Notes: generated by a model from the letters alone, not told the origin. Positions 25,293 through 35,378 are shown, numbered from the stretch's first letter. The stretch is 64,000 bases of DNA from CAZWKQ01 sp964634005 (GCA_964634005.1 CAZWKQ010000013.1:12427-76426), one strand, 5' to 3'. Made by a program: numbers and translations.

Positions 25293-28205
25293 TTAAAATT
25301 GATAACTAAACCCAACAGAGAAATATCTTCCGGGCTTATATTCTTTGGTTATTTGTTCCCTTTCTACTTCACCGTCTCCAACGCCATCATTGTTAATATC
25401 CTTGTTGAAAGTAACTATTTGCTTAAATATTACTTTGTCGTCGAGTAAATTTTTAACACCGAACTTAACGGTTAAGTGTTTATTTACTGTTTTATTTACT
25501 GATAAGTCGAGCAGGTGAAACGGCATTTCGTAGATATGAGGGCTGTTGGGATTTCCGACGTACATAATTCTTTTTCCGATAACATTATATAAAACACTCA
25601 CCATAAGACCTTTCTCATTTTGATAATATATGCCTGTATTTACGATAAAAGGAGACTGGCCTTGCATTGGTCTTTCCTTATCTCTGACGTATGAAGCATC
25701 AGAAACAATCTTACTGTAGATATATGAAGCGTTTAGTGTTAATGTAAAATATCTGAAATTTTTGAGAAAATTTGTTGAATTGGTCAAACTTGCAAATGAT
25801 TTACGCATATCAATTTCAGCACCTAAACTAGTAGAAGATTTTGTATTAACAAACAAGTAATCCCAACCACCCGAGCCTGAAGTAGGGAATAAGGTTGCTT
25901 CGATAGGATTATCGAATTTCTTATAGAAAAATCCGATATTCAACATTTCACCCATTGACGGATATAATTCATAACGCAGGTCAAAATTCTGAACATAGGC
26001 ATTTTTCAAAGAATCATTACCATAAACAGTCGACTTTAATGCAAAGTCATAATAAGAATACGGAGCTATTTCTCTGAATTCAGGGCGGTTTACCGTTAGT
26101 CCGTAAGCAAATCTTATAAGTGCTTTTTCTGTTATAGTGTAAGTAATATTGAGCGAAGGGAATAAATCGGTTGTTTTATTAGTTATATCTAAAGGCAAAT
26201 TGGTTTTATTATCAAAACCGTTTAATACTTGTTTGTTATTTTCGACTCTTAATCCCGCATAAACATTAAAAAGGGCGTAAATAGGAAGCTTCATACCTAA
26301 ATAATAAGCAAGAATATCATTTTGAGCCTTATAAGAATCGGATGGATTTGTTTTCTCATCAACTCTTAATCCGTTGGTATAGTTTATGTTTGAATCTTTA
26401 TATATTTCTTCTAGACTTTGAAACAAATCAATATTAAACATACTTGATTTTGCCATAGTGAAACCTATATTTCGGGCATTAAACTCTCTTCTTTTTGTCT
26501 CAACATACAAACCTGCTTTAAATTCGGGATCAAGACCCAGGAAAGAAGCTTTTTGAGTAATATTTAAACCTCCGATATAAATTTTTTCGAACATATCTTT
26601 AAAAAGTCTTCCGTTATAATCGGTATTAGCATCCTTAGTTATTGCAAGAGCGTATTTTCCGTAATTTGGGTTAGTAGTATCGCCTTCGGCATCGTAAAAT
26701 GTAGCAAAGGTTCTTCTGTTATCGGGTTGGTTTTTATTTGCATAAGAATAGCCTACAGTCCAGTCAATATTTGTATTCTGTTCAAATAACTTATGCTGTC
26801 CGCCAAACTGACCTGAGTATGTAGTTCGGCTGGTATATCCAAGTTCAGTAGCTTTGATTGGTACACCGTCAGCACTGTAATAATACTCTCTTCCTGAACG
26901 AAGTATGGTTTTTGTATTGCCGTACTGATTGAAAATATTTCGAAACTCAAGTGAATGATTCTTATTAAGCAGGATTGACCAGTTTAATAAAATACCTATT
27001 TTTACATTATTTGAATACTCTTCGTCAATAAATTTATAGGAATAACTAGGTTTATCTTTAATAGTATCATAAGAAATATAACCGGTTTTGAAAACAGAAT
27101 TATTATCAAACGAATTGCTGTAATTTATAGAAGCAATAGTTCCGACTTCTGCCTTGGCTATTTTGAATTTTCGCGTAAATCCGACATTAAAACTGTTATT
27201 AATTGGAGCTTTCATTTTATCTGCAGTCCAAATTTTATTGAATGAACGCCCCAATCTGGTAATTTCGGCCTTTTGAGCAGCAATTTGTTCGGGTGTACCA
27301 CTGAAATTGCCTAATTTATTGAATTCTTCTGTAGAAGGAAATCCGCTTGGAAGATCTCTTGTCCCATCATCAAAGCCGAGCCAGTCGGTTTTACCGCCTT
27401 TGTAACGATAAAAATCATTAAAAGTAGTTCCTGATTGAATTCCGGCAGAATAACCAAAAGTAAGAGTATTCTGATCGGGAATATTTTTGGTAAATATTTG
27501 AACTGAAGCCCCGGCAAAATCGGCAGGCAACTCAGGTGCAGGTGTTTTAAAAACCAGTAATCTGTCGATCATATTACTTGGAATAACATCAAACGAGAAT
27601 GCCCTTGTATCGGATTCGGAACTTGGAGTGGCAGCGTTATTGAGCCAAACAGAATTATACCTTTCAATAAGCCCTCTTACAACAACAAACCTTCCATCAA
27701 TTATTGTTATACCGGGTATTCTTCTAATAACTTCCGATGCATCCTTATCTTGTGATTTGGCTATTTGCTGACTCGATACACCACTTACAACCAAACTGCT
27801 TTGTTTTATAGAACTCATTATTGAGAGTTCAGTATCGGTCTTTTTTCGTTCTACAACTGTAACCCCTTCTATTGAAGTAGATTTCTCTTCTATTTCGACT
27901 TTAATATTTGTAGTTTTATTTGCTTCAACTTTAACATCTTTAAGCTCAACAGTTACATAAGAAATAAAGGATATTTTCAAAGTATATTTCCCGGGATTGA
28001 GTTTATCAATAAGAAATTCTCCATTTAAATCGGTAGATTTCCCAATAGTTGTTCCTGAAATAACGACATTAGCTCCAATAATAGTTTCACGTGTTTTTTT
28101 GTCTATCACCACACCCTTTATAGCTCCAGTTTGTCCGAATAATAAGTTGCTTATTAATATAAACAACACAATTGTTATGAACTGTTTTAAAATAACTTTC
28201 ACCAT
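25293..28205 (-). CDS. TonB-dependent outer-membrane receptor with carboxypeptidase-regulatory-like domain
   Basis: The 970-residue protein has a signal peptide (to about residue 25). A CarboxypepD_reg-like domain follows (about 27-112: GAIKGVVIDKKTRETIIGAN, LNGEFLIDKLNPGKYTLKIS), then the plug (about 140-245: DASEVIRRIPGITIIDGRFVV). The rest is a 22-strand barrel ending in YFSVGFSYQF. A short variable patch, NAATPSSESDTRAFSFD, lies in the plug. No SusD-like partner, TonB box or neighbouring uptake genes are seen, so a polysaccharide-utilisation locus is not indicated. The ligand (siderophore, peptide or glycan) is unknown. The gene stands alone. Confidence 0.93.
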   Translation of the reverse strand: MVKVILKQFITIVLFILISNLLFGQTGAIKGVVIDKKTRETIIGANVVISGTTIGKSTDLNGEFLIDKLNPGKYTLKISFISYVTVELKDVKVEANKTTNIKVEIEEKSTSIEGVTVVERKKTDTELSIMSSIKQSSLVVSGVSSQQIAKSQDKDASEVIRRIPGITIIDGRFVVVRGLIERYNSVWLNNAATPSSESDTRAFSFDVIPSNMIDRLLVFKTPAPELPADFAGASVQIFTKNIPDQNTLTFGYSAGIQSGTTFNDFYRYKGGKTDWLGFDDGTRDLPSGFPSTEEFNKLGNFSGTPEQIAAQKAEITRLGRSFNKIWTADKMKAPINNSFNVGFTRKFKIAKAEVGTIASINYSNSFDNNSVFKTGYISYDTIKDKPSYSYKFIDEEYSNNVKIGILLNWSILLNKNHSLEFRNIFNQYGNTKTILRSGREYYYSADGVPIKATELGYTSRTTYSGQFGGQHKLFEQNTNIDWTVGYSYANKNQPDNRRTFATFYDAEGDTTNPNYGKYALAITKDANTDYNGRLFKDMFEKIYIGGLNITQKASFLGLDPEFKAGLYVETKRREFNARNIGFTMAKSSMFNIDLFQSLEEIYKDSNINYTNGLRVDEKTNPSDSYKAQNDILAYYLGMKLPIYALFNVYAGLRVENNKQVLNGFDNKTNLPLDITNKTTDLFPSLNITYTITEKALIRFAYGLTVNRPEFREIAPYSYYDFALKSTVYGNDSLKNAYVQNFDLRYELYPSMGEMLNIGFFYKKFDNPIEATLFPTSGSGGWDYLFVNTKSSTSLGAEIDMRKSFASLTNSTNFLKNFRYFTLTLNASYIYSKIVSDASYVRDKERPMQGQSPFIVNTGIYYQNEKGLMVSVLYNVIGKRIMYVGNPNSPHIYEMPFHLLDLSVNKTVNKHLTVKFGVKNLLDDKVIFKQIVTFNKDINNDGVGDGEVEREQITKEYKPGRYFSVGFSYQF

Positions 28206-28395
28206 TATTTTTTCTTATTTTTTTAAAGTGCAAAATAAGCCAATATGAAAGTAACCAATAGTAATCCAAATTTAATTTATTATTAATTAAATTGCATAAA
28301 ATTAATATTCCGATAATATAAAATTAATATTAAGTAAACATACAGAATTAAAATTCTGATAATCTATTGTTTACAAGTCTGAATTATAACTAATT

Positions 28396-29733
28396 TTATA
28401 AAAGTTCATTGGCAAGATTTGCCAATTCGGAACGTTCACCTTTTTCGAGGCGGATATGAGCATAAATAGGATGATGTTTTATTTTATCGATTAAATAAGA
28501 TAAACCATTACTTTGAGAATCAAGATAAGGAGTATCAATTTGATATATATCGCCGGTTAATATTATTTTAGTATTTTCTCCTGCTCTTGATATAATTGTT
28601 TTTACTTCGTGAGGTGTAAGGTTTTGAGCTTCATCTACTATAAAACAAATATCAGACAAACTCCTTCCTCTAATATATGCAAGCGGTTGTATAACAAGCT
28701 TTTCTTTTTCAACGTCTTCGGTTATAGTTTTAAACTCTTTATCCTTTTCGCTAAATTGATTTTTAATATACTTTAAATTGTCGAACAAAGGCTCCATGTA
28801 TGGATTTAACTTCGATTTTATATCACCCGGCAAGTAGCCGATATCCTTATTGCCAAGAGGTACTATAGGACGAGCAAGATAAACCTGTTTAAACTGTCTT
28901 TTTTGCTCCAATGCTCCGGCAAGCGCGAGTAATGTTTTACCTGTTCCGGCCACACCTTGTAGAGTTACAAGTTTTATATTCGGATTCATAATAGCATGAA
29001 GTGCAAATACTTGTTCAGCATTACGCGGCACTATACGGTATGCGGCTTTTTTCTCCAACCTCTCGAGTCTCTCTGTTATAGGATTAAAAAATGCAAGAAC
29101 TGAATTTTTTGTATTTTTAAGAATATAATAATGATTTGGAATAGGAGAAACTATTCCTGCATCACTCGGCAAACATGAACCCTCTTCGTAAATTTTATCA
29201 ATAAGCGATTTATTGAGTCCTTCAATCAAAGTTTTGCCTGTGTATAAGCCTTCGACATTTTTAATTTTGCCTGTTTGAAAATCTTCTGCCGGCATATTCA
29301 ATGCTTTGGCTTTTAGGCGAAGATTTATGTCTTTTGTAACAACGATTACTTTATGATCGGGATATTCACGAGTTATTACAAGTGCTGTGTTTAATATTCT
29401 GTGGTCGGCTTTGTTTTCTCCGAAAATTTTTTGTGCGTCTATATCACTCTCTTCATCCATAGCTACTTTAAACCTGCCTGACCCGGGATGTTCGAGAGGT
29501 ATCCAATTTTGAAGTGTATATTCTTCTGAAAGCTTGTCCATTATCCTAATAAATTCGCGAGCCTCGAAATTTATTATATCATTGCCTTTTTTGAAATTAT
29601 CAAGCTCCTCGAGGACAGTGATAGGAATGACTACATCATTATCTTCAAAACTGTTTATTGCATTATGATTATATAATATTACCGATGTATCTAAAACAAA
29701 TATTTTCTTTTGTTTGCTTTTCTTTTTTGGCAT
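28396..29733 (-). CDS. PhoH-family protein with N-terminal PIN domain (PhoH2-like)
   Basis: The 445 residues combine a PIN nuclease domain (about 10-140; acidic residues Asp15 in FVLDTSVIL, Glu/Asp in VLEELDNF and TKDINL) with a PhoH ATPase (about 235-445). The ATPase has Walker A GVAGTGKT (260-267) and Walker B FIVDEAQNL. Such PIN-PhoH fusions (Mycobacterium PhoH2) act as RNA helicase-ribonucleases in some bacteria. The gene starts 10 bases after manA and is likely its downstream operon partner. Confidence 0.93.
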   Translation of the reverse strand: MPKKKSKQKKIFVLDTSVILYNHNAINSFEDNDVVIPITVLEELDNFKKGNDIINFEAREFIRIMDKLSEEYTLQNWIPLEHPGSGRFKVAMDEESDIDAQKIFGENKADHRILNTALVITREYPDHKVIVVTKDINLRLKAKALNMPAEDFQTGKIKNVEGLYTGKTLIEGLNKSLIDKIYEEGSCLPSDAGIVSPIPNHYYILKNTKNSVLAFFNPITERLERLEKKAAYRIVPRNAEQVFALHAIMNPNIKLVTLQGVAGTGKTLLALAGALEQKRQFKQVYLARPIVPLGNKDIGYLPGDIKSKLNPYMEPLFDNLKYIKNQFSEKDKEFKTITEDVEKEKLVIQPLAYIRGRSLSDICFIVDEAQNLTPHEVKTIISRAGENTKIILTGDIYQIDTPYLDSQSNGLSYLIDKIKHHPIYAHIRLEKGERSELANLANELL

Positions 29734-29743
29734 GTCAATTAAA

Positions 29744-30724
29744 TTAAATTATGTAAACTTCCAATAATTTTACCTCATTTTCTGGTGAAATCCTTATATT
29801 ATCTATAGAAGCAGGTATTAAAACTACCTCGCCGGTTTTTAAAATTTCCAAATTATTTTTATATCCTATGCTGCATTTACCTTCCAAATTAATTAATATT
29901 ACAAAAGAGTCCAATTCTTCGTAATTCTTTTCAACAGGAGCATTTAGATGAATATAGTTTGTTGTAAAAAATTGAGATTCAATAACTTTATTGGTTTTAT
30001 TGATTTTCTTTAAATAATTGGTTTTGTACTCATTATAAAAATTGAAATCAATTGCATCTAATGCTTCATCTATGTGCAATTCACGGCTTTTACCATTTTC
30101 ATCTTTTCGGTCCCAGTCATAAATACGGTATGTAGTATCGGAAGTTTGCTGTATTTCGGCAAGCAGTATTCCCGGACCTATAGCGTGTACCCTTCCGGCC
30201 GGCATATAAAACACATCATCTTTTAATACTTTCTCTACATTTAAAATAGTTCTCAATGTCTTATTTTGCAAATGTTTTAAATATGTATCCTTATCAACTT
30301 TTTGATTGAAGCCTGAAATAAGCTCTGCTCCTTTTTCAGCATCAATAATATACCACATTTCGGTTTTACCTCGGCCTATTTTTCTTTTTGCAGCAAGTTC
30401 ATCGTCAGGATGTACCTGTATAGATAAATAATCGTTTGCATCAATAAATTTTATCAATAAAGGGAATTCTTTTCCGTATTTTTCATAAACCGAACTTCCA
30501 ACCAAATCGTCCATATAAACTTCTACAAGTTCATTTAACTCATTATCGGCAAGGAATCCATTACTAACAACCGTGTTATCATTTTCAACACCTGAAAGAA
30601 CCCAAGCTTCTCCGCAATTTTTCAAAGGGGAAAAATCAAGTCCGAGTTTGGTTTTTATTCTATTTCCGCCCCATATTTTTTCTTTAAAAATAGGTTTAAA
30701 TTTTAATGGGTAAAGTTCGTTCAT
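29744..30724 (-). CDS. manA: Mannose-6-phosphate isomerase, class I
   Basis: ManA interconverts mannose-6-phosphate and fructose-6-phosphate, feeding GDP-mannose synthesis for glycans. The start at the ATG at 30724 gives MNELYPLKFKPIFKEKIWGG, which fits the family; the open frame extends 9 codons further. The 326-residue protein has the zinc site in QVHPDDELAA, the EMWYII segment and GRVHAIGPGILLAEIQQTSD. The short length and missing insert resemble the Bacillus type. It is first of a pair with phoH, divergent from a kinase gene across a 121-base region. Confidence 0.95.
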   Translation of the reverse strand: MNELYPLKFKPIFKEKIWGGNRIKTKLGLDFSPLKNCGEAWVLSGVENDNTVVSNGFLADNELNELVEVYMDDLVGSSVYEKYGKEFPLLIKFIDANDYLSIQVHPDDELAAKRKIGRGKTEMWYIIDAEKGAELISGFNQKVDKDTYLKHLQNKTLRTILNVEKVLKDDVFYMPAGRVHAIGPGILLAEIQQTSDTTYRIYDWDRKDENGKSRELHIDEALDAIDFNFYNEYKTNYLKKINKTNKVIESQFFTTNYIHLNAPVEKNYEELDSFVILINLEGKCSIGYKNNLEILKTGEVVLIPASIDNIRISPENEVKLLEVYII

Positions 30725-30750
30725 TATTACCTTGAGTTTTATTATTATCA

Positions 30751-30758
30751 CAAATATA
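30751..30758 (-). promoter_or_regulatory. -7 element upstream of manA
   Basis: The minus strand reads TATATTTG, matching TAnnTTTG, 27 bases before the manA ATG at 30724. No -33 TTG at the expected distance. Confidence 0.4.
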
Positions 30759-30792
30759 AACGAAACTATGCATTAAATTAGTTTTTTATTTC

Positions 30793-30800
30793 TACTTTTG
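30793..30800 (+). promoter_or_regulatory. -7 element upstream of the kinase-deaminase pair
   Basis: TACTTTTG matches TAnnTTTG and lies 45 bases before the ATG at 30846. It forms a divergent pair with the manA element. Confidence 0.4.
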
Positions 30801-30845
30801 TTAACAATAAAAATTTAATAACTTTTAAACTAATACCCTGCAAAT

Positions 30846-31403
30846 ATGTTGGTTTTGGGAATTACGGGAACTATTGGAGCCGGCAAAGGTACTATAGTTG
30901 AATATTTAGTTAACGAGAAAAATTTCGTGCATTACTCTGTCAGAAATTACCTGATTGAGGAAATTATAAAAAACGGATTGCCTGTCGACAGAAATTCAAT
31001 GACAAAAATTGCCAACGAGCTTCGTGCCAAACACTCACCCTCATTTATAACTGATGAACTTTATATTAGAGCTTTAGAAAATAAGAAAAACTGTATAATC
31101 GAAAGCATTAGAACTCCCGGTGAAATTACTTCGTTAAGAGATAAAGCCAATTTTTATTTATTCGCTGTTGATGCTCCTCAAAAAATAAGATACGAGAGAA
31201 TATTGGAAAGGAAATCGGAAACCGATAATGTAAGTTTTGAAACCTTTGTTGCCGATGAAGCCCGCGAAATGAATACAAATGATCCCAACAAACAGAATTT
31301 GAGAAAATGTATTGAAATGGCTGATTTTGTTTTCGACAACTCAGGAAGCAAGCAAGCGCTTTATAAACAAATTGATGAAGTTTTGAAAAAAATAATTAAT
31401 TAA
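30846..31403 (+). CDS. P-loop nucleotide kinase-like protein (AAA_18/dephospho-CoA-kinase-like)
   Basis: The 185-residue protein starts with a P-loop, GITGTIGAGKGTIVEYL (Walker A at about 7-15). It also has an IIESIRTPGEI strand (about 90-100) and an Arg-rich lid (IRYERILERKSE, about 120-131). These suggest a small nucleoside-monophosphate or dephospho-CoA type kinase. The next gene, 3 bases on, encodes a deoxycytidylate-type deaminase, so a role in pyrimidine deoxynucleotide metabolism is plausible. The exact substrate is not shown by any motif. Confidence 0.8.
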   Translation: MLVLGITGTIGAGKGTIVEYLVNEKNFVHYSVRNYLIEEIIKNGLPVDRNSMTKIANELRAKHSPSFITDELYIRALENKKNCIIESIRTPGEITSLRDKANFYLFAVDAPQKIRYERILERKSETDNVSFETFVADEAREMNTNDPNKQNLRKCIEMADFVFDNSGSKQALYKQIDEVLKKIIN

Positions 31404-31406
31404 GGT

Positions 31407-31907
31407 ATGGAAGATAACAATAAAAGCAAATATATACGTCCAACATGGGATGAATACTTTTTAGAAGTAGCCAATACTATTGCCAAAAGAGCCACATGCG
31501 ACAGAGGCAGAAGCGGTTGCGTAATAGCAAAAGGTAAGCAAATTTTAGTTACCGGATATGTAGGTTCACCAACAGGGTTACCACATTGTGACGATGTCGG
31601 TCATTTATTTAAAAAAGTAATTCACGAAGACGGTAAAATTACCAACCACTGCGTAAGAACTGTTCATGCTGAACAAAATGCAATTTGTCAAGCGGCAAAA
31701 CTCGGCATTGCCCTCGATGGAGCAACTTTATACTGTAGGATGACACCTTGCAGAACATGTGCAATGCTTATAATAAACTGCGGTATCAAAAGAGTGGTTT
31801 GTGAAAGAAAATATCACGCAGGGTCTGAATCAGAAGAAATGTTCAAAGAAGCAGGTGTTGCTCTTGAATTTATTCACGACGAAATTCAGCAATATGACAA
31901 TCAATAA
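31407..31907 (+). CDS. dCMP deaminase-family protein
   Basis: The 166-residue protein has the zinc-dependent deaminase signature: CVRTVHAEQNAICQAAKLG (His and catalytic Glu) and TPCRTCAMLIINCG (two Cys ligands). An extra loop PHCDDVGHLFKKVIHEDGK precedes the site, as in deoxycytidylate deaminases (ComEB type), which make dUMP for thymidylate. It starts 3 bases after the kinase-like gene and is surely co-transcribed with it. The activity assignment rests on family resemblance. Confidence 0.9.
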   Translation: MEDNNKSKYIRPTWDEYFLEVANTIAKRATCDRGRSGCVIAKGKQILVTGYVGSPTGLPHCDDVGHLFKKVIHEDGKITNHCVRTVHAEQNAICQAAKLGIALDGATLYCRMTPCRTCAMLIINCGIKRVVCERKYHAGSESEEMFKEAGVALEFIHDEIQQYDNQ

Positions 31908-31912
31908 TTTAT

Positions 31913-33829
31913 TTAAGGAATAGGTAGTGTAAAATTAACTGTTGTACCTTCGTCCGGCTTACTTTCCACCCATATTTTTCCTTTGTTCATCTCGATATAT
32001 TCTTTACAAAGAATTAAACCGAGACCTGTTCCTGTTTCCCCTGATGTACCAACGTTACTTGAAATTCTATCAAGTTTAAATAAATTCTCAATCTCATCTT
32101 CAGAAATACCAACACCATAATCTTTAATAATGAAATGCTGCCATTTACCTGATATTGAATTGGTTTTTATTTCAACTTTTCCGTCTTTATTAGAAAACTT
32201 AATTGCATTCGAAAGAATATTGCGGAAAATCATCTGTAACATATTTACATCACACAAAACCATTGTTTTATCAGGCACATTGTTTTTAACTAATATACCT
32301 TTTTGTTCTAATAGAGATTTATTTAAAGATAAATTTTGCTCAATTATCTGATTAGCATCACAAGCAACAGGATTAAAGTTTATCGTTCCTCTTTGTAATC
32401 TTGACCATTCCAAGAGATTTTCCAAAAGCTTAAAAAGGTGATTTGCAGAACTTTTCATACTTTTTGCAATTCTTTGGATATCTTCTTTGGTAAATTTTTC
32501 AATATCATCCGACAACATATCAGATAAGCCTAACAATCCATTAAAAGGACTCTTTAGATCATGAGCAATTATCGAGAAAAATTTATCTTTTACCGTTATA
32601 TGTTTTAAAAGCTCTTCGTTTTTCCTTTTAATTTCTTCTTTTATAGTAATACTTTCGGTAATATCGAAGAAAATAGTAACAAATTCGCCCTTTCTGGGGC
32701 TATATGCTCTAACGTTGAAATGTTTACCAATTGCTGAATTGAAGTTTTCAAACTGAATGGGTTGTCCGGTTAATGCTACTTTCCCGTATGTTTCTATCCA
32801 ATATTTCTCAATATCAGGTATTACATCAATAACAGTTTTACCTATTATGTTCTCTGATTTTAAGCCTGTAATTTCTTCGAAAGCCGGATTAACAGATAAA
32901 AACTTATAATTGCAGGGTGCACCGTTTTCGTCGAGAATAATTTCGTGATGAGCCACAGCTTCGGGCATTTCGACAAAAAGAGTTCTGAATTTTTCTTCAC
33001 TTTTGATAAGGGCATCCATTATTTCCTTTTTATCTGAAATATCTTCAAAAACAGTGTAAACCTGATATGCTAACCCGGTTTTTTCGTCAATTTGCGGTAA
33101 AGCAGTTATATTTAACCAAACATGTTTATCTTTTTTGGGATTATAAACACCCATTACAACGTTGCTTACTTTTTTCTTGGTTCTGAGAGCAACCATTGCA
33201 GGATGGCTGTCACCATGAAAATCGCTGCCATCTTCGTGTATAGCTCTCCATCTCGGGTCTCTTGATTTCAAACCCCTCATTTGTTCGATAGATATCCCCA
33301 GAATCTTTTCTGCAGCATTATTGGCGTCAACTATTTCTCCTTTTGCATTCTGATATACTATCCCCATGTCGATGGTTTGATATAATGTTTTGAATTTATT
33401 CTGTTCTTCTAACAATTTTTCTTCGAGCAAATGAGTTTCGGAGAGCGATTCTTTACGTAAAAGAGCTTCTTTTACGGCAAACGGGAGCATACTAAGCCTG
33501 TCTTTTATAATGTAATCGGTAGCTCCGGCTTTCATACATGCAACTGCAGTTTCCTCGTTGGTTGAACCGGTCAGCATTATAAAAGGTATTGAAGAATCGT
33601 ACAATAAACTATATTGAAGGGTTTGAATCCCATCAAAATTTGGCATTTTTAAATCGGATATTATTATATCGGGTTTAAAATTATGTAATGCTTCTATAAA
33701 CTTTTCAGGGGTTGTAACATTTTTTGACTCGAAATCTATACCGTTTTGTCTAAGCTCACGTTCAGCAAGTTCCAAATCTTCAAGATTATCCTCTGCAAAT
33801 AATATTTTCAACCTTGCTTCATTTATCAT
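31913..33829 (-). CDS. Hybrid receiver-PAS-histidine kinase
   Basis: The 638 residues run as follows: receiver domain (about 7-125, phospho-acceptor Asp59 in ISDLKMP, with Lys in YIIKDRL), PAS domain (about 150-265), second PAS (about 285-400). A HisKA follows with His423 in FFSIIAHDLKSPFNG, then a HATPase (NILSNAIKFS, DYGVGI, GTGLGLILC). There is no transmembrane segment, so it senses inside the cell. A receiver placed before the kinase suggests it takes a signal from another kinase. No output gene is adjacent. It converges on the deaminase gene with a 5-base gap. Confidence 0.92.
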   Translation of the reverse strand: MINEARLKILFAEDNLEDLELAERELRQNGIDFESKNVTTPEKFIEALHNFKPDIIISDLKMPNFDGIQTLQYSLLYDSSIPFIMLTGSTNEETAVACMKAGATDYIIKDRLSMLPFAVKEALLRKESLSETHLLEEKLLEEQNKFKTLYQTIDMGIVYQNAKGEIVDANNAAEKILGISIEQMRGLKSRDPRWRAIHEDGSDFHGDSHPAMVALRTKKKVSNVVMGVYNPKKDKHVWLNITALPQIDEKTGLAYQVYTVFEDISDKKEIMDALIKSEEKFRTLFVEMPEAVAHHEIILDENGAPCNYKFLSVNPAFEEITGLKSENIIGKTVIDVIPDIEKYWIETYGKVALTGQPIQFENFNSAIGKHFNVRAYSPRKGEFVTIFFDITESITIKEEIKRKNEELLKHITVKDKFFSIIAHDLKSPFNGLLGLSDMLSDDIEKFTKEDIQRIAKSMKSSANHLFKLLENLLEWSRLQRGTINFNPVACDANQIIEQNLSLNKSLLEQKGILVKNNVPDKTMVLCDVNMLQMIFRNILSNAIKFSNKDGKVEIKTNSISGKWQHFIIKDYGVGISEDEIENLFKLDRISSNVGTSGETGTGLGLILCKEYIEMNKGKIWVESKPDEGTTVNFTLPIP

Positions 33830-33974
33830 AACCTACTATTTTTGGATATAAATCATTGTTAAACAACTTATTACATCAATCTTTAAGTTTACAAAAATAC
33901 AACTTTTTTTACAAAAATAAACTTTTATCATAAAAAATTTTTAAAATAATTAATAAACGGTATTTTAAAAAATG

Positions 33975-33982
33975 TATTTTTG
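33975..33982 (+). promoter_or_regulatory. -7 element upstream of pgi
   Basis: TATTTTTG matches TAnnTTTG, 25 bases before the pgi ATG at 34008. It also explains why the open frame upstream of that ATG should not be translated. Confidence 0.45.
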
Positions 33983-34007
33983 CTTAATACAAAAAATTTT
34001 AATTATT

Positions 34008-35348
34008 ATGGTAAAAATCGATATTTCAACAACTAAGGATTTTGTTACTGAAATTGAATTTCAAAATTACGGACAAATCATAAAAAAATGTTTTTCTGAT
34101 TTAACAGAAAAAAAAGGAAAGGGAAATGAATTTTTGGGATGGATTACATTACCAGATGAAATAAATGATAATTTTTTGAATGACATAGAAACAGAAGCAA
34201 AAAGAATATCTGAGATATCAGAAATATTTGTAGTTGTAGGCATAGGTGGTTCTTATCTTGGAGCAAGAGCTGTAATTGAAGCTTTAAATTCATATTTTGA
34301 AATTGATAACACATCAAATAAAAAAATTCCAAAAATCGTTTTTGCAGGAAACAACATTAGCGAAGAATATCATGCACAACTATTGAAGTTTCTTGATAAA
34401 AAGGACTATTCGCTAACGGTAATTTCAAAATCAGGGACTACAACCGAACCGGCAATTGCCTTCAGATTGCTGAAAAATCACTTGGAAAATAAATACGGTA
34501 AAGAAGAAGCAAGAAAAAGGATAATTGCAATTACAGACAAACAAAAAGGAGCTTTAAAAAAATTGGCCGAAAAAGAGGGCTATAAGACTTACATTGTCCC
34601 CGACGATGTAGGTGGTCGTTATTCGGTTTTAACTCCTGTCGGATTACTCCCAATTGCTGTTGCGGGTTTTGATATTAAAAAGTTGGTTGAAGGTGCCAAA
34701 GAAATGAAAAAGTACATTTTCGAAAATGAAGATACAGATAAAAATCCCGCTTATCAATATGCAATTACCCGAAATTTGCTTTATAATAAAGGGAAAACCA
34801 CAGAGATAATGGTAACTTATGAACCAAAATTGTTTTATCTGTCGGAATGGTGGAAACAACTTTATGGTGAAAGCGAAGGTAAAGAAAATAAAGGGATTTA
34901 TCCCTCAAGTGTAGAGTTTACTACAGATCTGCACTCAATGGGGCAATATATACAGGAAGGTCTCAGGAATATTTTTGAAAGCGTATTAATAATTGATAAT
35001 TTCGATACTATACTGAAAGTTCCGCATAATGACGACAACTCGGATGAGCTAAACTACATAGCAGGGAAAAGAATGAGTGAAGTAAATAAAATGGCTGAAT
35101 TGGGAACTACCCTTGCTCATTTAGACGGAGGAGTTCCCATAATAAGAATAATTATTGATAAACTAAATGAATTTTCTCTTGGCGAATTGATTTATTTTTA
35201 TGAATTTGCCTGCGGTTTAAGCGGTTATTTGCTTGGAATAAATCCTTTTGACCAGCCCGGTGTTGAAGCTTACAAAAAGAATATGTTTGCTCTTTTAGAA
35301 AAACCCGGATACGAAAAAGAAAGCCAAGAAATTAAAAAAAGGCTTTAA
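34008..35348 (+). CDS. pgi: Glucose-6-phosphate isomerase
   Basis: Pgi interconverts glucose-6-phosphate and fructose-6-phosphate in glycolysis and gluconeogenesis. The 446 residues begin MVKIDISTTKDFV at the ATG at 34008; earlier in-frame codons lie over the promoter. The family signatures are GIGGSYLGARAV, SKSGTTTEPAIAFRLL and VGGRYSVLTPVGLLPIA, and the C-terminal lysine segment is QPGVEAYKKNMF. The length is that of the short bacterial (Bacillus-like) form. The gene has its own -7 element. Confidence 0.97.
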   Translation: MVKIDISTTKDFVTEIEFQNYGQIIKKCFSDLTEKKGKGNEFLGWITLPDEINDNFLNDIETEAKRISEISEIFVVVGIGGSYLGARAVIEALNSYFEIDNTSNKKIPKIVFAGNNISEEYHAQLLKFLDKKDYSLTVISKSGTTTEPAIAFRLLKNHLENKYGKEEARKRIIAITDKQKGALKKLAEKEGYKTYIVPDDVGGRYSVLTPVGLLPIAVAGFDIKKLVEGAKEMKKYIFENEDTDKNPAYQYAITRNLLYNKGKTTEIMVTYEPKLFYLSEWWKQLYGESEGKENKGIYPSSVEFTTDLHSMGQYIQEGLRNIFESVLIIDNFDTILKVPHNDDNSDELNYIAGKRMSEVNKMAELGTTLAHLDGGVPIIRIIIDKLNEFSLGELIYFYEFACGLSGYLLGINPFDQPGVEAYKKNMFALLEKPGYEKESQEIKKRL

Positions 35349-35357
35349 ATTTTTCAC

Positions 35358-35365
35358 TAAATTTG
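35358..35365 (+). promoter_or_regulatory. -7 element between pgi and the PASTA gene
   Basis: TAAATTTG matches TAnnTTTG, 77 bases before the PASTA gene ATG. If used, the leader contains the hairpin at 35379-35402. Confidence 0.35.
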
Positions 35366-35378
35366 CAGCTTTTGAATT

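Noticed and set aside
25293..28205. Polysaccharide-utilisation (SusCD) locus
   Set aside because: The receptor has a SusC-like N-terminal domain, but no SusD partner, glycoside hydrolase or sugar regulator is next to it.
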